From positions 124,001 to 188,000 of the forward strand of contig JACKEA010000001.1 in assembly GCA_020633235.1 (NCBI GenBank): a stretch of 64,000 bases of DNA, written 5' to 3'. The stretch comes from Polyangiaceae bacterium (GTDB lineage: Bacteria > Myxococcota_A > Polyangia > Polyangiales > Polyangiaceae). Shown in pieces: positions 25,533-34,408 of this stretch. The notes under the pieces were generated by a model, which saw only the letters and a list, made by a program, of their open reading frames with translations, had not been told where the DNA came from and made no database searches. The stretch's first letter is position 1. Each line of letters starts with the position of its first letter. The position numbers and the translations under genes were made by a program.

Positions 25533-26276
25533 TCAGGGTCCTCCGTCGGGAGCGCCGCCATCCATCTCTTCGCAGCTGCCCTCGGTGTAGGAGCAATCGA
25601 TGCACGTGGCGCGGGCACACGTGTCTGCGTCGCTGTCGGAGAACGCCAGCACCTGGACCGTGGAGCGATACATCGTAGCCGGCGTGAGCTGGCAGTACTC
25701 GTGCTCCTCCGGTGGATCTTCGAGCTCCAGGGTCGTGTACCCGGGCGGGAGCGTCATCGCCACGCAGCTTCTCGCGTCCGACGCGCTCGAAGAGTGCACG
25801 ACCCTGACTTCCGTGGCGCACAGGTTGGGGTCCCGCACTCCGATGCTGAAGACTTCCGGCCCTACGCACGGACCCGAGGGGCCGGTGACGCACTCGTTGG
25901 AGCTCGGGTCGCACATGGCGTCTGCGTTGCAGGTACCGGTGGACGAGAAGCGGCTTTCGCAGCAGCGCTCCCCCACCTCGCCACAGCCGCCGCACACGTC
26001 CAAGGAGCGTGAGTCGTCCCATTCGCAGGTAAGCCCCGTGGCGCACCCGCGTGACGAGTTGTTGCAGCAGTGCTCGCCCGTGTGTCCGCAGCTCACGCAC
26101 ATTCCGCTGTGGCACTCCGAGTTGGCGTCGTAGCAGGACGAGCCACCGAGGAACGAGGTTCGCGCACAGGGGTGGCCGATGTGGCCGGCGAGCGGATCGG
26201 TGGAGCCGCCGCCGCAGTTGATGCCGAACAGCACGAAGGCAGAAAGGGCAATCGCGGTACTCAGTTTCTTGATCAT
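25533..26276 (-). CDS. Cys-rich lipoprotein of unknown function
   Basis: A 247-aa lipoprotein (INC, Cys21 of the signal). The mature part holds more than 20 cysteines in short modules such as CVSCGHTGEHCC, CGGCGEVGERCC and CDPSSNEC, the disulfide-rich style common in myxobacterial surface proteins. A second half is beta-rich. Its ATG overlaps the stop of the 590-aa upstream gene (ATGA), so both are made from one message and may act together. Confidence 0.7.
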   Translation of the reverse strand: MIKKLSTAIALSAFVLFGINCGGGSTDPLAGHIGHPCARTSFLGGSSCYDANSECHSGMCVSCGHTGEHCCNNSSRGCATGLTCEWDDSRSLDVCGGCGEVGERCCESRFSSTGTCNADAMCDPSSNECVTGPSGPCVGPEVFSIGVRDPNLCATEVRVVHSSSASDARSCVAMTLPPGYTTLELEDPPEEHEYCQLTPATMYRSTVQVLAFSDSDADTCARATCIDCSYTEGSCEEMDGGAPDGGP

Positions 26277-28045
26277 GACTTCTTCCCCCACACGGCCGTC
26301 AGGGCAACGATGGACAGTTTTCCTTCGAGGTAGCCACGCGCGACGACGTCGCCGCCGCCCGTCATGCTCAGGGCCTCGATGGGGGAGAAGCTCTGGTCCG
26401 GGAGCAGGGACTTCAGGCTGACGACTCCGATGGAATCGCCCACCAGGTAGACGCCATCCGGCTTGCCCTTCGCGTCGAGCGCGTTCACGACGGCGAGGCC
26501 GTTGTCGTCGATGCCGACGGCTTTCTGCGCATAGGAGGGCACGGCGTCGAAGACCTTCAGCTTCTTTCCGCGGGACAGCAGAAACGCACGGCTCCTGCCC
26601 TTGATGTCGCGCGTCCAGCCGACCACATCCGAAGCTGAATTGGCAGCCGTGACGCGCGTTTCTCCACCGAGGCCGCCGATGTCGAACGGCTTGTCGCCGT
26701 AGAACACGAAGCCACGCTGCACTTGATCTTTGGTGTATTGACCGGCGAGCAGCATTCCGCCGCTGCTCGTCGTGATGCCGCTCTCTTTGCCGACGGCGAG
26801 CGAGAACAGCTCGCTGCCGTTGTAGTAAGCGCCCATCGGTGCCTTTTGCGTCCAGGCTCCGAAGGCCGTACCGAGAGAGCTCACGCCCTGGATGGAGAAC
26901 CCTGGGATGGGAATGACTTTTCCGTCGTCCGGTCTCACCTGGAAGGCAGAGAACCCGACTTTCGGAACGTCTCCCATGCCATACAGGTCTCGGAGGAAGG
27001 TCGGGAAGATCTCTTTGGCGTGGAAGCCGAGCACCTCGTCAGCGGGATAGATGTTTTGATTGGCGTCGGCCAGGTACCACTGATCCGCCACGCGCGCGGC
27101 AGCCTCTCCGTGGTCCAGGATGCGCAGGTCGTCGATCACCCACGGGGGGAACTTCTTCCGCGGAAGGATGTCTCGAAGCGTGTAGCCGAGCTGCTGCAGG
27201 CACTGCTTCTGCACGTGAATGGGCACCGTGCGCGCGGCGCCGCCAGCGGCCGCCCACATCGTCACGTCCCCTCCGAAGCCGGCGGGAATGCGGACCAAGA
27301 ACCCCTTCTGTGTTCGATAGGCGTCGACGTTCACTCGCTGGTCCGGGAAGAACTCGGGGCGATCGCTCATCAACCGTACTACTCCGCCGCCATCCGGGGC
27401 CGGCGTGGCAATCGTCACGCGACCGGTGAAATAGCGGTCGCGATCGACGGCGCACAGGCGGCTGGGCACGTCGACTTCCAGGTCGTTCAGAATCGGGCGC
27501 GGCAGGCCGCCCAACATCTGGAACTGCAGCTCCGTGCTGGTTCGAGACCAAGTGGTCCAGAACGGCGCCGTGCCATAGGCCGTGACGCTGCTAGTCGGTA
27601 GCGCCGTGAGGACAACGCTGTATGGGCAGCTCGACGTGTTGCACGTCGGGTCGGTGTCTTCGGAGATGTGGTCGACGCGCGCAACCAACTGCCCCGCGAG
27701 GCGTGTCAGGTGGGTGTCGAACGCGACCTCTTGAGGCACCGGCAGGGTTTCATCGAAGGTCCAGGTGATGACGTTGCCAACGGCGATCCCGTGCATGTGC
27801 ACGTTCATGCTGAAGTCCGCGCCCAGGTCCGCGGTGTTGATGGTTCCGTCCAGAGTGCCGGGCGCCTTCGAAAGCACCAGGCCTCCGGCCGTGAGCGATT
27901 TGTCGTCGATTTCCAGGTGGGCGGTGCGAAACAGCACACTCGCGCCGCGCCGCACGTCATCTGCGGGTGATGCAGATGCCGAACGCGCGGCGAGCAATGC
28001 TGCGCACGCAACCAGGCCCGTCCCCACTCTCTGTAGCCAGCGCAT
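26273..28045 (-). CDS. Large exported protein of unknown function
   Basis: A 590-aa protein with a signal peptide (residues 1-26, ending ASASP). The N-terminal 250 residues are beta-rich with a few Cys pairs. The middle contains FPPWVIDDLRILDHGEA. The C-terminal 200 residues show repeated units of the type GGETRVTAANSASDVVGWTRD and KAVGIDDNGLAVVNALD, resembling HAF-type propeller repeats. GGAGGAG directly precedes the ATG at 28045. It is coupled to the Cys-rich lipoprotein gene. No catalytic motif is seen. Confidence 0.65.
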   Translation of the reverse strand: MRWLQRVGTGLVACAALLAARSASASPADDVRRGASVLFRTAHLEIDDKSLTAGGLVLSKAPGTLDGTINTADLGADFSMNVHMHGIAVGNVITWTFDETLPVPQEVAFDTHLTRLAGQLVARVDHISEDTDPTCNTSSCPYSVVLTALPTSSVTAYGTAPFWTTWSRTSTELQFQMLGGLPRPILNDLEVDVPSRLCAVDRDRYFTGRVTIATPAPDGGGVVRLMSDRPEFFPDQRVNVDAYRTQKGFLVRIPAGFGGDVTMWAAAGGAARTVPIHVQKQCLQQLGYTLRDILPRKKFPPWVIDDLRILDHGEAAARVADQWYLADANQNIYPADEVLGFHAKEIFPTFLRDLYGMGDVPKVGFSAFQVRPDDGKVIPIPGFSIQGVSSLGTAFGAWTQKAPMGAYYNGSELFSLAVGKESGITTSSGGMLLAGQYTKDQVQRGFVFYGDKPFDIGGLGGETRVTAANSASDVVGWTRDIKGRSRAFLLSRGKKLKVFDAVPSYAQKAVGIDDNGLAVVNALDAKGKPDGVYLVGDSIGVVSLKSLLPDQSFSPIEALSMTGGGDVVARGYLEGKLSIVALTAVWGKKS

Positions 28046-28173
28046 TTTCTCCTCCGTGTTGTTCCGGTGCGAAGACCGAAAGGACGTGGGGGTATTCGTC
28101 TTCGGGGAAGCGAACCTGACAGAGAAAACGCAACCGGTTGCCGCTTCGGGGCCCTGCACTATAAGGGCAAACC

Positions 28174-28815
28174 GTGCGTCACTATTTCGTGTTGGGGATC
28201 GTGCTGGCCTTGCCGGCATGTGGTCGAACGGTGGAGGCTCCGCGTTCCGGACACGCCGAGCTACCGCCGGTAGAGGCGGGCGGACTCCGTCCGGTCAGCG
28301 ACTTCGAGACCATCACGGATCCCACCGCGCGTTCCGCCGCCATGTTCCTGGAGGCGAGCCGCGTGCTGACCCATCCGCGGTGTCTGAATTGTCACCCCGC
28401 GGGGGATACGCCACTGCAAGGCGAGAGCATGATGGTGCACGAACCGCCGGTCACGCGGGGCGTGGGCAACCGTGGCGTGGTGGGAATGGAGTGCACGAGC
28501 TGCCATCAAGATGAAAACCTGGAGCTGGCGCGGGTGCCGGGCGCGCCGGACTGGCACCTGGCCCCGATACAAGCGGCGTGGGTGGGACGTTCGCCGCGTC
28601 AGATCTGCGAGCAGCTGAAGGACCCCAAGCTCAACGGCAAGCGCACGCTCGAGGCCATCGTGGAGCACAGCGAAAACGATCGCTTGGTGGCGTGGGGTTG
28701 GCAGCCGGGCCACGGGCGGGAACCCGCGCCGGGTTCGCAGGCCGCGTTCGCAGCGCTGATTCGCGGTTGGGTCGAGGCCGGTGCTGCGTGCCCGGCAGAA
28801 GGGAGCACGCCGTGA
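28174..28815 (+). CDS. Di-heme c-type cytochrome lipoprotein of the molybdenum hydroxylase operon
   Basis: A 213-aa lipoprotein (LPAC, Cys16) from a GTG start. Two haem c sites: CLNCH (70-74) and CTSCH (107-111). Similar genes accompany isoquinoline 1-oxidoreductase-type enzymes and carry electrons from the molybdenum hydroxylase to the respiratory chain (family knowledge). The next gene's GTG overlaps its stop (GTGA). A 128-bp gap to the divergent gene at 28045 holds the promoter, but I cannot define boxes with confidence. Confidence 0.8.
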   Translation: MRHYFVLGIVLALPACGRTVEAPRSGHAELPPVEAGGLRPVSDFETITDPTARSAAMFLEASRVLTHPRCLNCHPAGDTPLQGESMMVHEPPVTRGVGNRGVVGMECTSCHQDENLELARVPGAPDWHLAPIQAAWVGRSPRQICEQLKDPKLNGKRTLEAIVEHSENDRLVAWGWQPGHGREPAPGSQAAFAALIRGWVEAGAACPAEGSTP

Positions 28816-29270
28816 AAATCACCCTCAGCGTCAACGGCAAGCAGCACCAGTTGGACGCGGATCCCGACATGCCGCTGCTGTGGGTGTTGCGCGATCTCCT
28901 GGGGCTGACCGGCACCAAGTATGGATGTGGTCAGGCCCTGTGCGGCGCCTGTAGCGTGCACCTGGACGGGCAGGTCGTGCGCTCGTGCGTCACGCCCGTG
29001 AGTCGCGCTGCAGGACGCGCCGTGACCACTATCGAGGGATTGTCGAAAGACGGAACCCACCCTCTGCAAGAGGCGTGGGTCGAGCTCGGTGTTCCCCAGT
29101 GTGGCTTCTGCCAAGCGGGGCAAATCATGGTTGCCGCGGCGCTGCTCAAGGAGCACCCGCGGCCCACGGAAGAACAGATCGAGCAGTCCATGGCGGGCAA
29201 CCTGTGCCGCTGCGGTACCTACACGCGCATCCGCACGGCCATTCACAAGGCTGCGGAGAAGGGCAAGTGA
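28812..29270 (+). CDS. iorA: 2Fe-2S subunit of xanthine-dehydrogenase-family oxidoreductase (IorA-like)
   Basis: A 152-aa small subunit with two [2Fe-2S] clusters: the plant-type site C39-x4-C44-x2-C47-x11-C59 (CGQALCGACSVHLDG) and the all-helical site C97-x2-C100 with C132-x-C134 (CGFCQAGQ, CRCGTY). It transfers electrons from the molybdopterin subunit encoded next. It starts at a GTG overlapping the previous stop, and its own stop overlaps the next start (GTGA). The symbol is by family; the true substrate may not be isoquinoline. Confidence 0.88.
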   Translation: MKITLSVNGKQHQLDADPDMPLLWVLRDLLGLTGTKYGCGQALCGACSVHLDGQVVRSCVTPVSRAAGRAVTTIEGLSKDGTHPLQEAWVELGVPQCGFCQAGQIMVAAALLKEHPRPTEEQIEQSMAGNLCRCGTYTRIRTAIHKAAEKGK

Positions 29271-31513
29271 GCATGGAGGCGCGGCACGTCACCCGCCGGT
29301 CCTTCCTCTTGGGCCTGAACCTGTCGCTCGGCGGTCTGGCGCTGGGTTTCTTTCCCGGCGCCGCGCTGGCGCTCGAAAACAGCGTGCAGCGCATCCGGTC
29401 CACCTTCGATCCGAACGTCTTCATCCACGTGAGCGAGAGCGGCGAGGTGACCATCGTGTGTCACCGCTCGGAGATGGGGCAGGGGATCCGGAGCTCGCTC
29501 CCCGTGCTGCTAGCGGACGAAATGGGCGCGAGCATGGAGCGGGTGCGCGTGGTCCAAGCGGATGGCGACAAGGCCTACGGCGATCAGAACACGGACGGGT
29601 CCACCAGCATCCGTAGCCATTGGGAGGAGCTGCGGAGGGCGGCTGCCACGGCGCGCACGGTGCTGATCGCCGCAGCGGCGACCAAGCTGAGCGTGCCTCC
29701 GGGCTCACTCGTGGCTCGCGATGGGACCGTCACCCACGACAAGACGAAGCGATCGCTGAGCTTCGGAGACCTGGCGCCCATCGCCGCAAAGCTTCCGATC
29801 CCGAAGTCCGTGAAGCTCCGCCCGGATTCGGAGCTCTTGCATTTGGGCAAGGAGCTGCCGCTGCTCGACGGTCCGGCGTATGTCACCGGCAAGGCCGTGT
29901 ACGCCGCGGACGTGCGCCTGCCGGGCCTGTTGGTCGCGGTCATCGCGCGGCCGCCGGTGGTGGGCGCTCGCGTCAAGAAGCTCGACGCTTCTTCGGCTAA
30001 GAAGATCCCGGGCGTGCGGCACGTCATCGAGATGCCCGCCCCCAAGAAGCCGTGGGCGTTTCAGCCGTGGGGTGGCGTCGCGGTCGTTGCCGACAACACC
30101 TGGGCGGCGTTGCGCGGGCGCGCGGCGTTGGTGATCGAGTGGACCGAGAGCGAGAACGACGGCTACGACTCGGCGAAGTTTCGCGGCGAGCTCGCCCGCT
30201 CCGTGAGCGCTCCCGGAAAGGTCCACAAGCAAAAGGGTGACGCGGAAGCGGCCCTCCAGAGCGCCGCGCAGCAGGTGGAGGCGGAGTATTACGTGCCGCA
30301 TCTCCCGCATCTTTCGATGGAGCCCCCGTGCGCCACGGCGCATTTCGACAACGGCAAGCTCGAGGTGTGGGCCTCGACTCAGGCACCACAACGAGCGCGG
30401 ACGGAGGCGGCCAAGACCCTCGGCATCCCCGAGCAAGACGTGACGGTGCACGTCACGTTTCTCGGTGGCGCTTTCGGTCGAAAATCGAAGGCGGACTTCG
30501 TTGCCGAGGCCGCCGTGCTCGCCAAGAAGGTTGGCGCGCCGGTGCGCGTGCAGTGGACGCGGGAGGACGACGTCCAACATGACTACTACAACACCGTGAG
30601 CTTCCAGCGCTTGAGCGCGGGGCTCGATGCCGAGAAGAAGGTCGTCGCCTGGCGGCGCCGAACGGCGTTTCCGCCCATTGCCTCCGTGTTCAACGCGACG
30701 GCGGACACCCCTTCGGCGGGAGATCTGCAGCAAGGGGTGCTCGACCTGGCCCTGTCCGTGCCCAACGTGCGGGCAGAAGCATGCAGCGCGAAGGCCCACG
30801 TTCGCATCGGCTGGCTGCGCAGCGTCTACAACATCTTCCACGGCTTCGCGACGGGCTCGTTCATGGACGAGATCGCCCACGCTCGGCGCATCGACCCGCG
30901 CGAAAACCTTCTCGAGCTGATCGGAGCGCCGCGCAAGCTGTCGCTCTCGGACCTCGGCATCTCCGATCTGTCGAACTATGGAGCGCCACTGTCCAAGCAT
31001 CCCGTGGATGCCGGACGCCTACGCGGGGTGGTCGAACGCGTGACGGACGCTTGTGGTTGGAGTCACAGAAAGGACCGCGCTCTGGGCCTGGCAGCGCATC
31101 GCAGCTTTCTGAGCTACGTCGCTACGGTCGTATCCCTGGTGAAGGAGGGCAACCGCGTCCGGGCGGACGAGGTGTGGGTGGCGCTGGACGCGGGTATCGT
31201 GGTGAACGCGGAGCGCGCTCGATCCCAGATGGAAGGCGCGGTGATCTTCGGGCTCAACTTGGCTTTGTTCGGCGGCGTGACGTTCGAGAAGGGCCGCGCA
31301 CAGCAGACGAACTTCCACGACCTGAGGCTGCTTCGCATCGCCGATGCACCTCGGAAGATCCACGTGGAGATCGTGAAGAGCGACCAGCTACCCGGCGGAA
31401 TCGGAGAACCGGGCGTTCCCCCCGTGGCGCCGGCCCTCGCCAACGCCTGGTTCGCCCTCAGTGGCAAGCGGGCGCGCTCTTTGCCTTTCGGCAAGGATCT
31501 GAACGTCGGTTAG
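29267..31513 (+). CDS. iorB: Molybdopterin-binding subunit of periplasmic hydroxylase (IorB-like)
   Basis: A 748-aa large subunit. A twin-arginine signal (TRRSFLLGLNLSLGG) shows export in folded form. Family signatures: RSEMGQGIRSSLPVLLADEM, LGGAFGRKSKADFV, GWLRSVYNIFHGFATGSFMDE, and GGIGEPGVPPVAPALANA carrying the catalytic Glu region. It binds the molybdenum cofactor and hydroxylates N-heterocycles or oxidises aldehydes in the periplasm. The start may be the GTG at 29267 (coupled) or the ATG at 29273, two codons later. Its 3' end overlaps the convergent flavoprotein gene by 4 bp. Confidence 0.88.
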   Translation: MSMEARHVTRRSFLLGLNLSLGGLALGFFPGAALALENSVQRIRSTFDPNVFIHVSESGEVTIVCHRSEMGQGIRSSLPVLLADEMGASMERVRVVQADGDKAYGDQNTDGSTSIRSHWEELRRAAATARTVLIAAAATKLSVPPGSLVARDGTVTHDKTKRSLSFGDLAPIAAKLPIPKSVKLRPDSELLHLGKELPLLDGPAYVTGKAVYAADVRLPGLLVAVIARPPVVGARVKKLDASSAKKIPGVRHVIEMPAPKKPWAFQPWGGVAVVADNTWAALRGRAALVIEWTESENDGYDSAKFRGELARSVSAPGKVHKQKGDAEAALQSAAQQVEAEYYVPHLPHLSMEPPCATAHFDNGKLEVWASTQAPQRARTEAAKTLGIPEQDVTVHVTFLGGAFGRKSKADFVAEAAVLAKKVGAPVRVQWTREDDVQHDYYNTVSFQRLSAGLDAEKKVVAWRRRTAFPPIASVFNATADTPSAGDLQQGVLDLALSVPNVRAEACSAKAHVRIGWLRSVYNIFHGFATGSFMDEIAHARRIDPRENLLELIGAPRKLSLSDLGISDLSNYGAPLSKHPVDAGRLRGVVERVTDACGWSHRKDRALGLAAHRSFLSYVATVVSLVKEGNRVRADEVWVALDAGIVVNAERARSQMEGAVIFGLNLALFGGVTFEKGRAQQTNFHDLRLLRIADAPRKIHVEIVKSDQLPGGIGEPGVPPVAPALANAWFALSGKRARSLPFGKDLNVG

Positions 31514-32976
31514 GCGACGAGCTCGCGGTGGTCGCCGGCGCACAATAGCTGCACCACTTGGCGTCCGCTCATCACAGCCGTCGGAACTCCCCCGCCGGGC
31601 TCGACCCATTGACCGGCCATGTACATGCCGGAAAGTCCCGGCAGCGTCTTCGGCACGTGCTCGAAGATCTGGCCGTTGCTCGGCATCCAACCTTCGTAGG
31701 AGCCACGCCAGGAGCGCGCTGTGGTCCAGAAGGTGAGGGGCGTCGCGATGTCCGTCATTTGCACGGCGTCCGACACTCCGGGAAGGTGCGGTTCGATGAG
31801 CTCGAGGGCCTGACGGGCCACGGCGTCCTTGGCGGCGTTGTAGCCAGTGCCGCGCTTCGCCCACCAGTCATAGTGCGTGGCGGCCATCAGCTGCACCACG
31901 CTGTGGCCCGGTGGCGCGTAGCACGGGTCGTCGTTCTCCAGGCGCAGGTAGAGCTGGTGGCCGGTGCGTCCACCCAGCTCGAAGGGCGTGACACCATCGA
32001 CGTGCAGCAGCGAGGGTTCGTCCTTCAGCGCCAGCGACACTCCAAAGCTCGCAAGCACGATGGGATCGAAGAGCTTCCAAGTTTGTAGACGCTTGCGCGC
32101 GGCGTCCGCGCCAAAGTGCCCGCCGAGCAGTCGCAGCACCGTTTCCGGCATGCTGGACGTCGAGATCACGACGTCGGCGTCGATGATCTCGCCGTCGTCC
32201 AGGCGCACACCCACCGCTCGGTCCCTTGCGACCAGGATCTCGTCCACCGTGGCGTGCACCCGGACCTTGCCACCCGCGCGCTCGTAGCTCGCGATCAGCG
32301 CATCGCGGAACGCTTCCGTGCCGCCCACCGGACGTGAAAGGTAGCCGCGCTCGAGGTAACCGAGCACCATCAACATGAACAGCGCCGGCGCTTCGGGTGG
32401 CGCCAAATGCTCGAAGAAGCGAGCCAGGCGCGGATCCTTCACGTGCTCTTCCAGCCAGCGCTTCATCGGCTTTCGGAAGCGCATCACCGTCGGGATCTCG
32501 TGGCGCGCGTGCCACAGGTAGGCGACGGAATCCCCCAAAGTGGAGAGCTCCGGTGGGTGGTCCACGCGCGGATCCAGCTCCGCGAGATGGCGCGCGCCGT
32601 CCACCACGCGATGGATCTCGTCTCGATCCGTGGGCGACAGATCTTCGAGGTCCCGCGCGAGGGCTTCCAGGTTCTTGGTGACGGACACCTGAATGTGGTC
32701 GTGAACGTGACGGTATGTCGAGAAGTGCTCCAGCGTGTGGCGCTGCACCGCGGGCAAGATCCCCAGCTCCTCGTACACGCGGTCGAAGGCGCCGCCGGTG
32801 AGCCAGTGGATGCAGCCGTCCACCAGGTACTCGCCGCGACGCCATGCCGTGCACACCCCACCCAGCGCCAAGTTGTGCTCGACGATGGTCGTCTCGTAGC
32901 CGTTTCGTCGTGCGTACACTCCAGCGGACAGGCCGGCGAGGCCGCCGCCAATGATCACCAAGCGTGAGCTCGCCAT
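31510..32976 (-). CDS. CrtI/RetSat-like FAD-dependent oxidoreductase
   Basis: A 488-aa flavoprotein. The N-terminal dinucleotide site is VIIGGGLAGLSAGVYARRNGY, followed by LGGVCTAWRRGEYLVDGCIHWLTG; the C-terminal FAD signature is GMYMAGQWVEPGGGVPTAVMSG. The layout matches the phytoene desaturase / retinol saturase / NAD(P)-FAD oxidoreductase family, which acts on polyisoprenoids. No other carotenoid genes are adjacent, so a carotenoid substrate is not assumed. No signal peptide is present. Confidence 0.82.
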   Translation of the reverse strand: MASSRLVIIGGGLAGLSAGVYARRNGYETTIVEHNLALGGVCTAWRRGEYLVDGCIHWLTGGAFDRVYEELGILPAVQRHTLEHFSTYRHVHDHIQVSVTKNLEALARDLEDLSPTDRDEIHRVVDGARHLAELDPRVDHPPELSTLGDSVAYLWHARHEIPTVMRFRKPMKRWLEEHVKDPRLARFFEHLAPPEAPALFMLMVLGYLERGYLSRPVGGTEAFRDALIASYERAGGKVRVHATVDEILVARDRAVGVRLDDGEIIDADVVISTSSMPETVLRLLGGHFGADAARKRLQTWKLFDPIVLASFGVSLALKDEPSLLHVDGVTPFELGGRTGHQLYLRLENDDPCYAPPGHSVVQLMAATHYDWWAKRGTGYNAAKDAVARQALELIEPHLPGVSDAVQMTDIATPLTFWTTARSWRGSYEGWMPSNGQIFEHVPKTLPGLSGMYMAGQWVEPGGGVPTAVMSGRQVVQLLCAGDHRELVA

Positions 32977-33167
32977 GCCATTCGTGCGGGCAAGGGGTGT
33001 GCCCTGGGCGAATTCCGCAGCGCGATGCAGATTCGCGGAGCCGCGTTGCGCACTGATTGCGCCGCTTGGAGCGAGCGCGGCAGATCCTTCAGCGACGGGA
33101 TTCGCGCCGTATCGACATCATGGGCATGGGGATGTTGGCTCGGCGCGATACCCGTCGCGAACGGCCG
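32977..33167. other. Intergenic stretch with a 20-base match to the imelysin-2 start
   Basis: A 191-bp gap between two minus-strand genes. Nothing gene-like is convincing. Bases 33140-33159 (TCGGCGCGATACCCGTCGCG) are identical to 12877-12896 at the 5' end of the second imelysin gene, where they encode RRDTRR. Here the plus strand reads a similar short start (ATG with RRDTRR) that runs out into the shadow of the next gene. Confidence 0.4.
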
Positions 33168-34316
33168 TCAGGCGGCGTCGCCGAAGATCTCGCGCTCCAC
33201 CGCGAGCTCGGCTTCACCCTGGGTGCACTCCGCGCTCATGAAATCCTTGTCCACGTGGCCCGGGCGCGTGGCACGGCAGTACGCGTTGAACACGCGGTTG
33301 AAAAACGCATTCTGCTGTCGCGCGTCCTCCGGCTGCAGGAAGCCCGCGCGCTCGGTGAGGTGGGTGACCTTGCGCATCACGGAGCCCGCGAAGTCGAAGG
33401 CGTCGATGCCGAGCACGGCGAGCTCCGGCTCCAGGTACATGATGAGCGGCAGCGTGGGCAGCGTCATCTTGATGCGCCGCACGCGTCCGAGGGGGCTTCG
33501 CATCTGCCAGCGGCTCAGCGGGAACTCCTTGAAGTAGTTCATGGGCAAGGCCGTGTGCCGGCTCTCGTCCAGGTGGAACAGCCGCAGTACGTCGAGCCCC
33601 GGCAGCGTGGACAGCACGCCGAAGATGCTGAGGGCGATGCTCTCCACCAGGATGTTCATGCCGAAGAAGCGGTCCAGTCCCTTCGCCTTGAGGGTGCCCT
33701 CGAGCAGCAAGTACTCCCAAGCGCTCTGGCGCGGCACTCCCACCCCGAAGGCTTCCACCAGCTCTCGCATCACGACGAAGTGCTTGGCCTCCTCCAGCAC
33801 CTGCATGGTGACGGCGGCCTTGGCACCGGTGCTCTTCACCTGGGGCAGCAAGCTGGCGGAAACCAGCCAGGCGTAGGCCTCGCCGTGACCGATGGCCGAC
33901 AAGATCGCGACGATGGCGCGCTTCTGTTCCACCGTGTACTCGCGATCGAGAAGCGCCTTGAACTCCGCGCTGGTGATGCGTTCGCGGATGCTGCGCTCCT
34001 CCCCCGTCATGCTCTTTTCGGCCAGCTCCACGATCTCGCCCTCGTGCTTGCCGGCGTCGTGGAACGACGACCACGGTGCGGACAGCTCGGCCTTCCACAA
34101 GAGACGCAGGCTCTTGTCGTAGTGCTTCTTGCGCAGCCCGTCTTGGGCGCCTCCGACGAACTCGTAGTGCACGTCGTCGTACTGGGCAGCGCGGCCGCCC
34201 AGATGCGCGAGCTCCTTGACGTGGTCCCAGGAGCGGAGCACGCCGTTGGCGACGCGCTCCACGTTGCGGTTCAGCTCTGCGGCTCGCGGGTTGACCGGGC
34301 GCTCGTGAAACTGCAT
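33168..34316 (-). CDS. Ferritin-like / R2-like diiron protein
   Basis: A 382-aa soluble, mostly helical protein. Likely diiron ligands appear in order: GHGEAYAWLV, MQVLEEAKHFVVMREL, NILVESIALSIFG and HLDESRHTALPMNYF, the E...ExxH...E...ExxH pattern of ferritin-like diiron oxygenases and ribonucleotide-reductase R2 relatives. Such proteins hydroxylate or N-oxygenate small molecules using O2. No partner reductase is adjacent. The start is taken at MQFHERPV; the longer frame is a shadow. Confidence 0.75.
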   Translation of the reverse strand: MQFHERPVNPRAAELNRNVERVANGVLRSWDHVKELAHLGGRAAQYDDVHYEFVGGAQDGLRKKHYDKSLRLLWKAELSAPWSSFHDAGKHEGEIVELAEKSMTGEERSIRERITSAEFKALLDREYTVEQKRAIVAILSAIGHGEAYAWLVSASLLPQVKSTGAKAAVTMQVLEEAKHFVVMRELVEAFGVGVPRQSAWEYLLLEGTLKAKGLDRFFGMNILVESIALSIFGVLSTLPGLDVLRLFHLDESRHTALPMNYFKEFPLSRWQMRSPLGRVRRIKMTLPTLPLIMYLEPELAVLGIDAFDFAGSVMRKVTHLTERAGFLQPEDARQQNAFFNRVFNAYCRATRPGHVDKDFMSAECTQGEAELAVEREIFGDAA

Positions 34317-34408
34317 GCAGCCCTCCTACGCCGAATTTTACAGCGCGCGCGTCGAGACGGTCTTGCTCTCGGTCAAGAGCAGGCGGCGTGTTAGCGTGCG
34401 GCTGCTCG

